A stretch of 33,813 nucleotides of DNA, from NCBI GenBank assembly GCA_021199375.1, contig JAJQIB010000016.1, positions 1 through 33,813 of the forward strand. The letters are read 5' to 3'. This DNA comes from Ruminococcus sp. GTDB lineage: Bacteria > Bacillota > Clostridia > Oscillospirales > Ruminococcaceae. The notes under the pieces are model-generated. The model was given only the letters and a program-made list of their open reading frames with translations. It was not told the origin of the DNA and ran no database searches. A program made the position numbers and the translations under genes. Of the stretch, positions 1 to 7,558 are shown piece by piece; within the stretch, counting starts at the first letter, position 1, and every line of letters starts with the position of its first letter.

Positions 1-41
1 GGGGGCGGGGGGGGGGGGGGGGCCCCCCCCCCCCCCCCCCC
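1..41. other. Poly-G/poly-C block at the window edge, likely artefact
   Basis: The first 41 bases are a run of G (with one C at position 6) followed by a run of C, forming a perfect G/C palindrome at the edge. Nothing else in the window has this composition. It looks like a sequencing or contig-end artefact (poly-G read tails joined to their complement) rather than genomic sequence. Bases 42-178 are ordinary sequence with two small hairpins, GAGCC/GGCTC at 61-74 and CTTGCA/TGCAAG at 75-91, and no gene that I can support. Confidence 0.75.
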
Positions 42-178
42 ACCACACTGAAACCCGGCGGAGCCTGGTGGCTCCTTGCATCTATTGCAAGCGATCACTC
101 ACAAGCTTATGCAAGCATATCTTGCTTCGTTCCGCTTTAAATGTAATAGATCTAAATTTATTATGAGGAGATAATCAC

Positions 179-1255
179 ATGATATATAAAATCGGTGTAT
201 CTGCATTTGGAAGGTTTTTTACTGTTCCATGTAGTGCTGTAGAAAATTACATAAAGTTTGCAGATCCCGATTTTTATAAGGTTCTGCTTTGCGTTCTTTG
301 TCAAAGCGGCTGCAAGGTGGAATCACAAGAAATCGCTGCTCAGTGCGGACTGCCTGAGCAAAAGGTAATAGATGCACTAGAATATTGGAGCTCAAATGAA
401 GTTATCTCCGCTAAAGCGGATAACGAAACAAAAATGGATGCAAAGCCTACGTATGTAGATTTTAAAGCTTCATCGAAGGACGAAAAGCCTCAAGCAACTA
501 GTCAATCCTTGCCTGTATGTGCAACCGATGCGATAAATCCCATGAAGAATACCGCCGCTGCAAAGTCAGTGATCAGGTATACACCCAAGGAGCTTGCTGA
601 AAAGGCTAAAAGCAACGCCGAGCTAAAGGCTCTTTATGAGGAAATTCAGAAAATATTAGGAAGACCTATAAATCCAAGCGAAACGGCAGGGCTGGTAAAT
701 CTCTACGAATATTATGGCTATTCTGCTGCATCAATTCTTATTATGGCACAGTTTTGTCATGATATTGGCAAGGACCGTATTGCATATCTCGAAACTGTTG
801 CTAAGGATTGGTTTTCAAGAGGAATTTGCAGCTATGATCAGGTCGAGGAGGAAATTGTTCGGCAGACCGAGGCAAATTCACAGAATGCAAGAATTGCACG
901 TGCCCTTGAAATAGAAGGCTCACTAACCAAACGCCAAAAAGAGTATTTTGACCAATGGCGTGACTGGGACTTTGATTTGCGACTCATCGAGCTTGCAAGT
1001 GAAAGATGCCGTGAACAAAAGAACAAGATTGATATTCGTTACATAAATGGTATACTAAAGAATTGGCATGAAAAGGGATTAAAAACCACGGATGATGTTG
1101 CAAATAGCGATATTGCCTATAAAGCAGCAAAAGAAAAAAGGCTGGATAAGCAAAGGAAGGAATCTGCACCCTCCTTCGATTTAGATGAGTGGCAAAGAAT
1201 GGCTGACGCAATGGATCCCAATGACTTATCCTTTGAGGAGGTTGATGATTTTTGA
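179..1255 (+). CDS. DnaD-domain replication protein
   Basis: A 358-residue DnaD/DnaB-type primosomal protein. The N-terminal part (about 1-75) resembles the winged-helix region of DnaD-like proteins, including the segment CKVESQEIAAQCGLPEQKV. A charged linker follows (about 80-130). Two DnaD C-terminal (DnaB_2 type) helical modules come next: one around 145-230 with YEEIQKILGRPINPSE and YLETVAKDW, and one around 245-310 with YINGILKNWHEKGL. In Firmicutes such proteins remodel DNA and help load the replicative helicase at origins or restart sites. The start is set by GAGGAG at 165-170, 8 nt before the ATG. The stop overlaps the start of the helicase-loader gene, so the two are translationally coupled and probably work together. 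Confidence 0.85.
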   Translation: MIYKIGVSAFGRFFTVPCSAVENYIKFADPDFYKVLLCVLCQSGCKVESQEIAAQCGLPEQKVIDALEYWSSNEVISAKADNETKMDAKPTYVDFKASSKDEKPQATSQSLPVCATDAINPMKNTAAAKSVIRYTPKELAEKAKSNAELKALYEEIQKILGRPINPSETAGLVNLYEYYGYSAASILIMAQFCHDIGKDRIAYLETVAKDWFSRGICSYDQVEEEIVRQTEANSQNARIARALEIEGSLTKRQKEYFDQWRDWDFDLRLIELASERCREQKNKIDIRYINGILKNWHEKGLKTTDDVANSDIAYKAAKEKRLDKQRKESAPSFDLDEWQRMADAMDPNDLSFEEVDDF

Positions 1256-2232
1256 ATTACACAGCAAAGGCATATAATAAAGCGCTTAAAGAGCTTTCTA
1301 AAAGACGACAGGCTTCACTTGAAGAAAACAAGCGCCGTCAAAGCTATGTTTATGCACAGCTGCCTGAGGTTCGTGCTATGCAGGAATCACAGCAAAATAC
1401 TCGTTATGAGCTCATGAAAATCATTGCCGTACATGATCCCAATGCGAGTGAAAGTGCATCAAAGGTCAAGGAAAATAATATTTCTACAGCACAGCGAATA
1501 AAGCTGTTAGTTAAGGATTTGACCGGTGATGAAAATTATCTTGAACCTACATATGTTTGTAATGAGTGCAAGGATAACGGTTATAAGGAAGGCATGATGT
1601 GCGATTGCTTAAGAGATTTGATAAAGCGCTTTATGGTTGAAGAGCTTAACGAAAGTTCAACGATTGCACTTCACGATTTCAGCGAATTTTGCGAGGATTT
1701 TTATGATAATCCCGATACACGCAATAGAATGATAGGATACAAAATCTATTTTGAAAGGTATTGTGATCATTTTCCAACAGGCTCACGCTCGATGCTTTTT
1801 ATGGGAAAGACAGGGCTTGGCAAGACATTTTTCTCATCATGTATGGCAAAATCACTTGGCGAAAGGGGATTCACCGTGGCATTTGATTCTGCTCCGGATC
1901 TCTTTAGACATATCGAGGACGAGCATTTCGGACGAAGCGAGGGCAATACACTAGATACCTTGCTAGATGTAGATATGCTTATACTGGATGACCTTGCAAG
2001 TGAATTTCAAAGTCAGTTTTATGAGTCCGCACTCTATAATATCTTAAATGGCAGAATAAATTTAAAAAAGCCGACTATAATTTCAACCAATCTGACAAAG
2101 AGTGAGTTTTACTCTCGCTATAACGAACGAATAACCTCACGTGTTTTATATCAGTTTGTACCGTTCCAGTTTGACGGCAAGGATATAAGAATGGTAAAAT
2201 CAGTCAGCAAAATTTCCAAAAAGGTCAAATGA
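1252..2232 (+). CDS. DnaC/DnaI-like helicase loader ATPase
   Basis: A 326-residue AAA+ ATPase of the DnaC/DnaI/IstB group, which loads the ring helicase DnaB onto DNA. The N-terminal half (1-100) is coiled and helicase-interacting in appearance. A cysteine cluster CNEC...CDC at about 101-120 resembles the small zinc-binding region seen in DnaI-type loaders. The P-loop GKTGLGKT lies at about 185-192, Walker B LILDD at about 243-247, and a sensor-like STNL motif near 281. The start is TTG at 1252, overlapping the TGA of the DnaD-like gene by 4 nt, with GAGGAGG at 1235-1241 at good spacing. The only DnaB helicase in the window is at 11949-13307. Confidence 0.85.
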   Translation: MNYTAKAYNKALKELSKRRQASLEENKRRQSYVYAQLPEVRAMQESQQNTRYELMKIIAVHDPNASESASKVKENNISTAQRIKLLVKDLTGDENYLEPTYVCNECKDNGYKEGMMCDCLRDLIKRFMVEELNESSTIALHDFSEFCEDFYDNPDTRNRMIGYKIYFERYCDHFPTGSRSMLFMGKTGLGKTFFSSCMAKSLGERGFTVAFDSAPDLFRHIEDEHFGRSEGNTLDTLLDVDMLILDDLASEFQSQFYESALYNILNGRINLKKPTIISTNLTKSEFYSRYNERITSRVLYQFVPFQFDGKDIRMVKSVSKISKKVK

Positions 2233-2237
2233 AATCT

Positions 2238-2274
2238 TAAGGCGAATGAGCATTTTATTAGCTCATTCGCCTTA
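2238..2274. terminator. Strong hairpin between convergent genes
   Basis: A perfect 14-bp stem (2238-2251 with 2261-2274) has a 9-nt loop and sits between the stop of the helicase loader and the stop of the oppositely oriented pcrA. T-rich flanks are present on the plus side (TTATTAATTAT) but there is no long pure T-run. A bidirectional terminator is the natural reading. Confidence 0.75.
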
Positions 2275-2278
2275 TTAA

Positions 2279-4654
2279 TTATAGCTTTTTTAGCTTTATA
2301 AAGTTTGACATAAACTTTTTGGTTCCACATGTATCAAACGCTATTTCTATTAGAGTATCTCCGCCCATCGGTTCACATTTTAATATTACACCCTTTCCAA
2401 ACTTAGGATTAGGATGAATTACAACATCTCCGGGCTTGAAATCCTGATGATCTGAGCTTGCTGACATACTGTTTTTTCTGCGGTTTAACACATCGCTAGC
2501 TTCATGTGAGTAATCAGGCTTTTTAGGACGCTGCACAAGACTATTTGCAGGAGGTGTTTCCTCAATCCTCTCAACTGTTTCATCAGGAAGCTCCGATAAA
2601 AAGCGTGAGGGACGATTTACGCCTGTTCTTCCAAAAAGCATACGAGTATTTGCATAAAGCAAATATAGCTTTCTTTTAGCACGAGTTATAGCTACATATG
2701 CAAGTCTGCGCTCCTCCTCAAGCTCTTCATTGGTTTCTGAGCTTCTTGCTGACGGGAATAGGTTTTCCTCAAGTCCTGTTACGAAAACATTTTCAAACTC
2801 AAGTCCCTTAGCAGAATGTATCGTCATAAGCATGACATAATCCTGTGTTTCATCAAGCCTATCTATATCGGTATAAAGAGAAACCTCCTCTAAGAATCCT
2901 TCAAGTGTTGGTTCGATACCATCCTCATTGCAGGACTCCTCATAGCTAAGCATAGATGATTTAAGCTCCGCAATATTTTCAAGTCTGTTTCTGCCCTCCT
3001 CACCGTGGGCTGAAAGCATAGCACCATATCCACTGCGATCTAGTATTTCATCCAGCAGCTGTGACGGAGGAACTGTTTCAGATAGCTCAACAAGCTTATC
3101 AAACATTTCCGATACACTAAATAGGATTTTGCTCTTTTTTGCTATAGGTGCATAGGAGGCGCAATCACGAAGCACCTCAAGCGGATTTATTCCGAGATCT
3201 GACGCTATCTGTTCAATTGCGGTGCTGGTAGCATCGCCTATTCCACGCTTAGGCTCATTGATAATTCTGCGCAGTCTCAAAGTGTCAGATGGATTGTTGA
3301 TTACCGAAAGGTAAGCTATCATATCCTTGATTTCCTTGCGATCGTAGAACTTTTGTCCTCCAAACACAATGTATGGAATCCTTTCACGTGTAAGTGTTTG
3401 CTCAATTACATTAGATTGAGCATTAGTACGGTAAAGGACGGCATAATCATTGTACGAAGCGCCATTTTCGACTCCCTCTTTAATAATAGATGCTATATAT
3501 CTAGCCTCTCCACGCTCGTTAATAGCCTTATATTCTGTGATTTTGTCACCATCGCCAATATCCGTCCAAAGGCTCTTGCCTTTTCGAGCAGTGTTATTTG
3601 CGATAAGAGCATTAGCAGACGAAAGTATATTTTGTGTTGAACGGTAATTTTGTTCTAGTCGTATAACATCGGAGTCAGAATTGCACTTGAAATTGTTTTC
3701 AAACGTAAGAATGTTTCCTATGTCAGCTCCTCTGAAGCGATAGATGCTCTGGTCATCGTCTCCAACAACACAAAGATTGTTATACTTTTGTGCGAGCAGG
3801 TTTATAAACTCAAATTGTACATTATTGGTATCCTGGTACTCGTCAACAAGAATGTATTTGTACAAATTCTGGTAGTAATCAAGCACATCAGCATTTTCTT
3901 TAAAAAGCTTGACGGTATTAAGCAGAATATCATCAAAATCCATTGCATTTGATTCTTTAAGATGACGATTATAAAGGCTGTAGACCTTGGCAATATCTCT
4001 TTCTCGAATATCATCAGCATTTTTCTTCATGTATTCCTCAGGCGAAACCATAAGATTCTTTTGTGCAGAAATAACCTTTAAAAGCATTTTTGGCGGAAAA
4101 ATCTTATCCGACAAATTTAACTCCTTGAGTGATGATTTTATTAGTCTAAGACAGTCGTCTGTATCATAAATTGTAAATGATGAGGTGTATCCCAAAAGAT
4201 TGCCTTCAGAACGCAAAATTCTCGCACAAGCTGAATGAAAGGTGCAGGCACGTACATTAAGACCTTGTTCGCCGAGCATTTGCTCTAGCCTGTCTTTAAG
4301 CTCGTTAGCTGCCTTGTTAGTAAAGGTAATAGCCAAAATGTTCCACGGATTTACACATGCATGACCAACTATTTGGCTAAGACGTGAAAGATCATTCGTT
4401 TGTCCATCTGCAAAGCTTGAAAGAAAGCTAAGCTCTTCGTCAGTGTGAATTTCATCGTCATCGTAGGTGTATGCATCGCCGAAATAAATCATATTGGCAA
4501 TTCTGTTTATAAGTACAGTAGTTTTACCGCTTCCTGCACCTGCAAGTATAAGAAGCGGACCGTTTACTTTAAAAACAGCCCTTCTTTGCATATCATTAAG
4601 ATTACAAAACGCTTTTTCAAGCGCACCTTTCTTAAGCGTACCAAATTGATTCAT
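2279..4654 (-). CDS. pcrA: ATP-dependent DNA helicase PcrA/UvrD
   Basis: A superfamily 1A 3'-5' DNA helicase of 791 residues acting in repair and in displacing RecA and replication conflicts. All the classic motifs are present: Walker A GAGSGKT at 39-45, DEYQDT (motif II), GDDDQSIYRFRGAD (motif III), QNYRST (motif IV), TIHSAKGLEFENVF (motif V) and EERRLAYVAITRAKRKLY (motif VI). The C-terminus carries the small Tudor-like RNA-polymerase-binding domain typical of Gram-positive PcrA (PGDVVIHPNPKFGKGVI). The reading frame is open 13 codons further upstream, but the ATG at 4652-4654 is preferred because GGAGA lies 9 nt before it and the family begins near this point. It is the only minus-strand protein gene in the window that I support. 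Confidence 0.93.
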   Translation of the reverse strand: MNQFGTLKKGALEKAFCNLNDMQRRAVFKVNGPLLILAGAGSGKTTVLINRIANMIYFGDAYTYDDDEIHTDEELSFLSSFADGQTNDLSRLSQIVGHACVNPWNILAITFTNKAANELKDRLEQMLGEQGLNVRACTFHSACARILRSEGNLLGYTSSFTIYDTDDCLRLIKSSLKELNLSDKIFPPKMLLKVISAQKNLMVSPEEYMKKNADDIRERDIAKVYSLYNRHLKESNAMDFDDILLNTVKLFKENADVLDYYQNLYKYILVDEYQDTNNVQFEFINLLAQKYNNLCVVGDDDQSIYRFRGADIGNILTFENNFKCNSDSDVIRLEQNYRSTQNILSSANALIANNTARKGKSLWTDIGDGDKITEYKAINERGEARYIASIIKEGVENGASYNDYAVLYRTNAQSNVIEQTLTRERIPYIVFGGQKFYDRKEIKDMIAYLSVINNPSDTLRLRRIINEPKRGIGDATSTAIEQIASDLGINPLEVLRDCASYAPIAKKSKILFSVSEMFDKLVELSETVPPSQLLDEILDRSGYGAMLSAHGEEGRNRLENIAELKSSMLSYEESCNEDGIEPTLEGFLEEVSLYTDIDRLDETQDYVMLMTIHSAKGLEFENVFVTGLEENLFPSARSSETNEELEEERRLAYVAITRAKRKLYLLYANTRMLFGRTGVNRPSRFLSELPDETVERIEETPPANSLVQRPKKPDYSHEASDVLNRRKNSMSASSDHQDFKPGDVVIHPNPKFGKGVILKCEPMGGDTLIEIAFDTCGTKKFMSNFIKLKKL

Positions 4655-4711
4655 CACAAAAAATCTCCGTTTCACAAATAAATACATAATCAATTACTAC
4701 TTTTTTTACTA

Positions 4712-4723
4712 CTATAATTATAG
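4712..4723. promoter_or_regulatory. Palindromic TATAAT region upstream of pcrA
   Basis: CTATAATTATAG is a perfect 12-bp palindrome containing a TATAAT -10-like hexamer on each strand: 4713-4718 on plus and 4717-4722 on minus. On the minus strand it lies about 60 bp before the pcrA start, a sensible promoter distance, but the matching -35 is poor (TTTATT at 17 nt). A divergent promoter serving both pcrA and the gene at 4886 is possible, not shown. Confidence 0.35.
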
Positions 4724-4794
4724 CTCATCTCAAAGAAGAAATAAAGTGTTTAAATGTTAATTTTTTTCAATGACCTCTTAAGTCAGAAAAGCCC

Positions 4795-4806
4795 ACGTAA
4801 TTACGT
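4795..4806. promoter_or_regulatory. 12-bp palindrome ACGTAATTACGT, possible operator
   Basis: A perfect palindrome lies 80 bp upstream of the gene at 4886, followed by a run of five T. It could be an operator for a dimeric regulator or a weak stem-loop. Apart from this and the palindrome at 4712-4723, I see nothing coding in the 231-bp gap between pcrA and the next gene. Confidence 0.3.
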
Positions 4807-4885
4807 TTTTGAAGTAATAATCGCATAAGCTTATTGTATTTTGCCAATAATAAAGCCAAATCTATATTGAAAGGGTTTGGTAGAT

Positions 4886-7156
4886 ATGAAAGCAATAATT
4901 TTATGCACAACGGAGTGCGAGGGACTTTTGCCAATAAACGAGCATATACCCACAAGTGCAGTCAGCTTGGTTGGACAAACACCTGCATCTATGGCAGTGG
5001 ATATGCTTAAAAGAGCAGGAATAAGCGAAATTCATGCTGTATCTAAACGGTTATCTGAAAGATATTCAGCGTACTTTAAAAGCATTGACGGAGTTAGCTT
5101 TTCGACTATAGATGACGACCTTGCGAAGTATTTAGTGTCACTTGCGGATGATGATGGATTATTGTTGGTGGATGCATCATCTGCTTTAATGCTGGATCTT
5201 AGTGGATTGATTCATGCTTTCGAAAGTCATGATTGTAAAGCCGTCATCGGAGTGGTAAAGCCTTCAAATGAGCTTATGGGTAGTAGGGTTAGAATTAGTG
5301 ATGGGTATATAGATGAGCTTATAACCGACGAATACTCACATATCGGTGGCTATGATGGTATATTTACTGGCGTAGCGGTGGTTTCAAAGGAGCTATTACA
5401 AGAAGCATCACAGCATGAGTATTTTAGCTTGCTCGATATGCTTTCATTTGCTGTAAGTGAGGGTGAGAGTATTCGCACAGTCTTTTGTGAAGGTTTTTTT
5501 AAAAGTCTTCAATCGCCTGATGCCTACCGTATGGCTTGTCTTGAAATGACGGCAAAAGCGATGCTTCCTAATGGCACCATCACCTTAAGTCAAGGCATAT
5601 ATTCACAGCAGGAATGCTCGTTTAGCGGAATCACATTGATCCCTCCTGTATTTATAGGAAAGGGTGCAAGACTTGAAAAGGGATGCATAGTAGAGAATAG
5701 TGTGATTGAGGCTAATGCAGTTATAGGCAAAAGAGCTTCTGTTCGTGGATGCGTGGTAGGAGAATCAGCAGTTATTGGCACATCTGCCAAAGCAAATGAT
5801 TCAGTGATTTGTGCTGCAGCAAAGATTGGCTCTGCTACAAGAATCTGTTCAGGCTGTTCGTTAGGTGAAAGGGCAGTTGTTGGAGTAGGAGCTGAGCTTG
5901 CACAAGGCTCGTGCGTTTTTGGAAGCAAGCGTGTAGCAATGGGTGATTATTATGGGTCGGATTCTATAGAAATGATTGATGAGGACGGATGCTGCAGCTT
6001 TTCATCTGTATTTAGTCCCGCTGAGGCAGCAAGGTTCGGCATGGCTGTTGCAAGTGCAATGAATGAGGGCGAAAGTGCAGTTTGCGGATGCGGTGAGGGT
6101 GACGGAGCAATGGCTCTTCTCACAGCATTTGAAAGCGGCATAGCCTCTGCTGGAGTTACTGTAATTAATGTCGGTGCCTCAACCGAGCAGGAGATAATGT
6201 ATCTTATAGGAAGATTAGACGCCAGAATAGGATGCTGTGTAAATGCAGGAATATGCGAAAGAATTAAGCTTATTAGCAAAGGCGGACTTCCGCTTGAGGG
6301 TGAGCTTTTCTCCTCCATTGAGCGAATTTCTTCTTTAAAACGCTATCGCCAAGAACCATTTGACAGATATGGCAGGTGTCTTGAATTTTCAGATTCCAAA
6401 AGATTGTATGAGGCATTTTTAAGCAAGCAGCTTCCAAGGAGATTTCGTGGAGTAAATGCAGATGTCAGATGTAGTGTTAAAAGATATGCACAGCTTGCTG
6501 ACGAGCTTTTCAGACCACTAAATGATCTAGATGGTGAGCGGATTATTTTTCATATCTCAAATGACGGTACGACCTGTACAGCATATACAGATTCAACGGG
6601 ATATGTTATAAATGAGCGACTTGTGCTTTTAGCATTAAAGTCAGCTTTTGAAAGAAACATTCCTGTTGCATTACCCTTTACCTTTCCTATGGCTGCGGAT
6701 AAAATAGCCGAACAGATGTCTGGACAGCTTTATAGATATTTTCACAGCTCGTATAACGATGGTGATTTTGCAGCGAGAAATATCGCCTCACGTGACGATA
6801 ACCTATTTGTTCGTGATGGAGTTGCACTTATGTGTTTAATATGCTCGTATTTATCGCTAAAGAAAATGACACTTGGCGAGGCGATTGAGGATTTACCGGA
6901 ATTTTACTCTTCTCAGCGCTTTGCGGCAGTAGATGGATCAGAAAACGACATTTATAAAGCTCTTGATTGCAAACAAGAGGGAGGTGAGGGAATTGTTCTT
7001 ACAAATGGTGACTCAAGGGTAATGGTCAGACCCCTTAGTCATAGACATGGACTTATAATATTTACAGAAAGTGTAAATGCTGAAATGGCATCCTCACTTT
7101 GTGATGATATCGTTATGAAACTAAAATTAAATGATAAACATGAAAATAATGCTTGA
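4886..7156 (+). CDS. Nucleotidyltransferase-like / hexapeptide / phosphomannomutase-like fusion, probably degenerate
   Basis: A 756-residue protein with three parts. Residues 1 to about 235 look like a sugar-1-phosphate nucleotidyltransferase fold, but the usual GxGTRLxPxT signature is replaced by CTTECEGLLPINEH. Residues about 245-355 are a left-handed beta-helix of hexapeptide repeats (for example VIGKRA, VVGESA, VIGTSA). Residues about 375-750 resemble an alpha-D-phosphohexomutase, with AMNEGESAVCGCGEGDG and VTVINVGASTEQEIMYLIGRL. However, the catalytic-serine loop (TASHNP) reads VNAGICERIK and the metal loop (DGDGDR) reads SNDGTTCTAY. The layout matches GDP-mannose pyrophosphorylase-phosphomannomutase fusions; loss of both active sites suggests a structural or regulatory role. 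The ATG at 4886 is chosen because AAAGGG at 4870-4875 is well spaced for it; the upstream in-frame TTG at 4877 is too close. Confidence 0.7.
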   Translation: MKAIILCTTECEGLLPINEHIPTSAVSLVGQTPASMAVDMLKRAGISEIHAVSKRLSERYSAYFKSIDGVSFSTIDDDLAKYLVSLADDDGLLLVDASSALMLDLSGLIHAFESHDCKAVIGVVKPSNELMGSRVRISDGYIDELITDEYSHIGGYDGIFTGVAVVSKELLQEASQHEYFSLLDMLSFAVSEGESIRTVFCEGFFKSLQSPDAYRMACLEMTAKAMLPNGTITLSQGIYSQQECSFSGITLIPPVFIGKGARLEKGCIVENSVIEANAVIGKRASVRGCVVGESAVIGTSAKANDSVICAAAKIGSATRICSGCSLGERAVVGVGAELAQGSCVFGSKRVAMGDYYGSDSIEMIDEDGCCSFSSVFSPAEAARFGMAVASAMNEGESAVCGCGEGDGAMALLTAFESGIASAGVTVINVGASTEQEIMYLIGRLDARIGCCVNAGICERIKLISKGGLPLEGELFSSIERISSLKRYRQEPFDRYGRCLEFSDSKRLYEAFLSKQLPRRFRGVNADVRCSVKRYAQLADELFRPLNDLDGERIIFHISNDGTTCTAYTDSTGYVINERLVLLALKSAFERNIPVALPFTFPMAADKIAEQMSGQLYRYFHSSYNDGDFAARNIASRDDNLFVRDGVALMCLICSYLSLKKMTLGEAIEDLPEFYSSQRFAAVDGSENDIYKALDCKQEGGEGIVLTNGDSRVMVRPLSHRHGLIIFTESVNAEMASSLCDDIVMKLKLNDKHENNA

Positions 7157-7181
7157 CATTTTAAGAAAAAGAGTATATAAT
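7153..7181 (+). promoter_or_regulatory. Consensus sigma-A promoter for the RNase J transcript
   Basis: TTGACA at 7153-7158, a 17-nt spacer, and TATAAT at 7176-7181 form an exact match to the housekeeping consensus. The -35 overlaps the stop codon of the preceding gene. Transcription should start near 7188, giving a 5' leader of about 370 nt before RNase J. Confidence 0.85.
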
Positions 7182-7187
7182 GGTTAT

Positions 7188-7558
7188 TAGATATTTTGGT
7201 TCGTGTATTTTTCCTAATGGTAAGGAAAGGATTATCTCGTGCAGAATGCGGTTTGCACGATTTTTGGTGATTTTTATATAACAATTATGATGCTGCAAAG
7301 AAATCACCTACACTTCGTCATGGCTTTGACGGAGTTTACATAATTAGTTTGGCAGTCCTATAAACACCATATTCTTCTAATGCCTCTATGAGTCAGACTC
7401 ATGTGTTAATCAGACCTCTGGTGCTTTCATTGTAGGATTGCTGTAAATTGAGCGAAGTAAATGTAAATATCGAATTTTTTATTGACTGAAAGGAGTTTTA
7501 ATCGCACAGCTGTATGAGTCTGCTGTAAGCTTTTACGTCGTGTGCGATAATTTATTAG
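7188..7558 (+). ncRNA. Long structured leader RNA upstream of RNase J
   Basis: The 370-nt region between promoter and coding sequence has no supported ORF but a series of stems. These are TTTCCT/AGGAAA (7210-7228), TCGTGCA/TGCACGA followed by five T (7237-7265, terminator-like), GGTGATTT/AAATCACC (7266-7308), ACTTCGTCA/TGACGGAGT with one G-U pair (7312-7335), and a long-range pairing GGCAGTCCTA with TAGGATTGCT (7351-7360 with 7433-7442). The last encloses CACC/GGTG (7365-7368 with 7420-7423) and a small ATGAG/CTCAT hairpin. I do not recognise a T-box, TPP, SAM or purine motif. It may be a cis-regulatory leader or a separate small RNA, and the family is unknown to me. Confidence 0.5.
7489..7548 (+). 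promoter_or_regulatory. Shine-Dalgarno separated from the RNase J start by a hairpin
   Basis: AAAGGAG lies at 7489-7495, 63 nt before the RNase J ATG, with no better site nearer and an in-frame TAG directly before the ATG. Between them is a perfect 8-bp stem ATCGCACA/TGTGCGAT (7501-7508 with 7541-7548). Folding it leaves 5 nt between the Shine-Dalgarno and the stem, and 10 nt between the stem and the ATG, so the hairpin would bring the two into range. A tiny ORF ATG-AGT-CTG-CTG-TAA (7514-7528) lies in its loop. Confidence 0.45.

Noticed and set aside
4841-4868. TTGCCA-16-TATATT as promoter of the gene at 4886
   Set aside because: Transcription would start at or beyond the ribosome binding site, leaving no usable leader.
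5590-6318. Two long minus-strand open frames inside the fusion gene
   Set aside because: They are opposite-frame shadows of a strongly coding plus-strand gene and have no ribosome binding sites or recognisable domains.
7188-7558. T-box, SAM, TPP, purine or 6S RNA identity for the RNase J leader
   Set aside because: None of the conserved sequence motifs of the riboswitches or T-box is seen, and a 6S-like closing stem with bubble could be argued only loosely; left unassigned.
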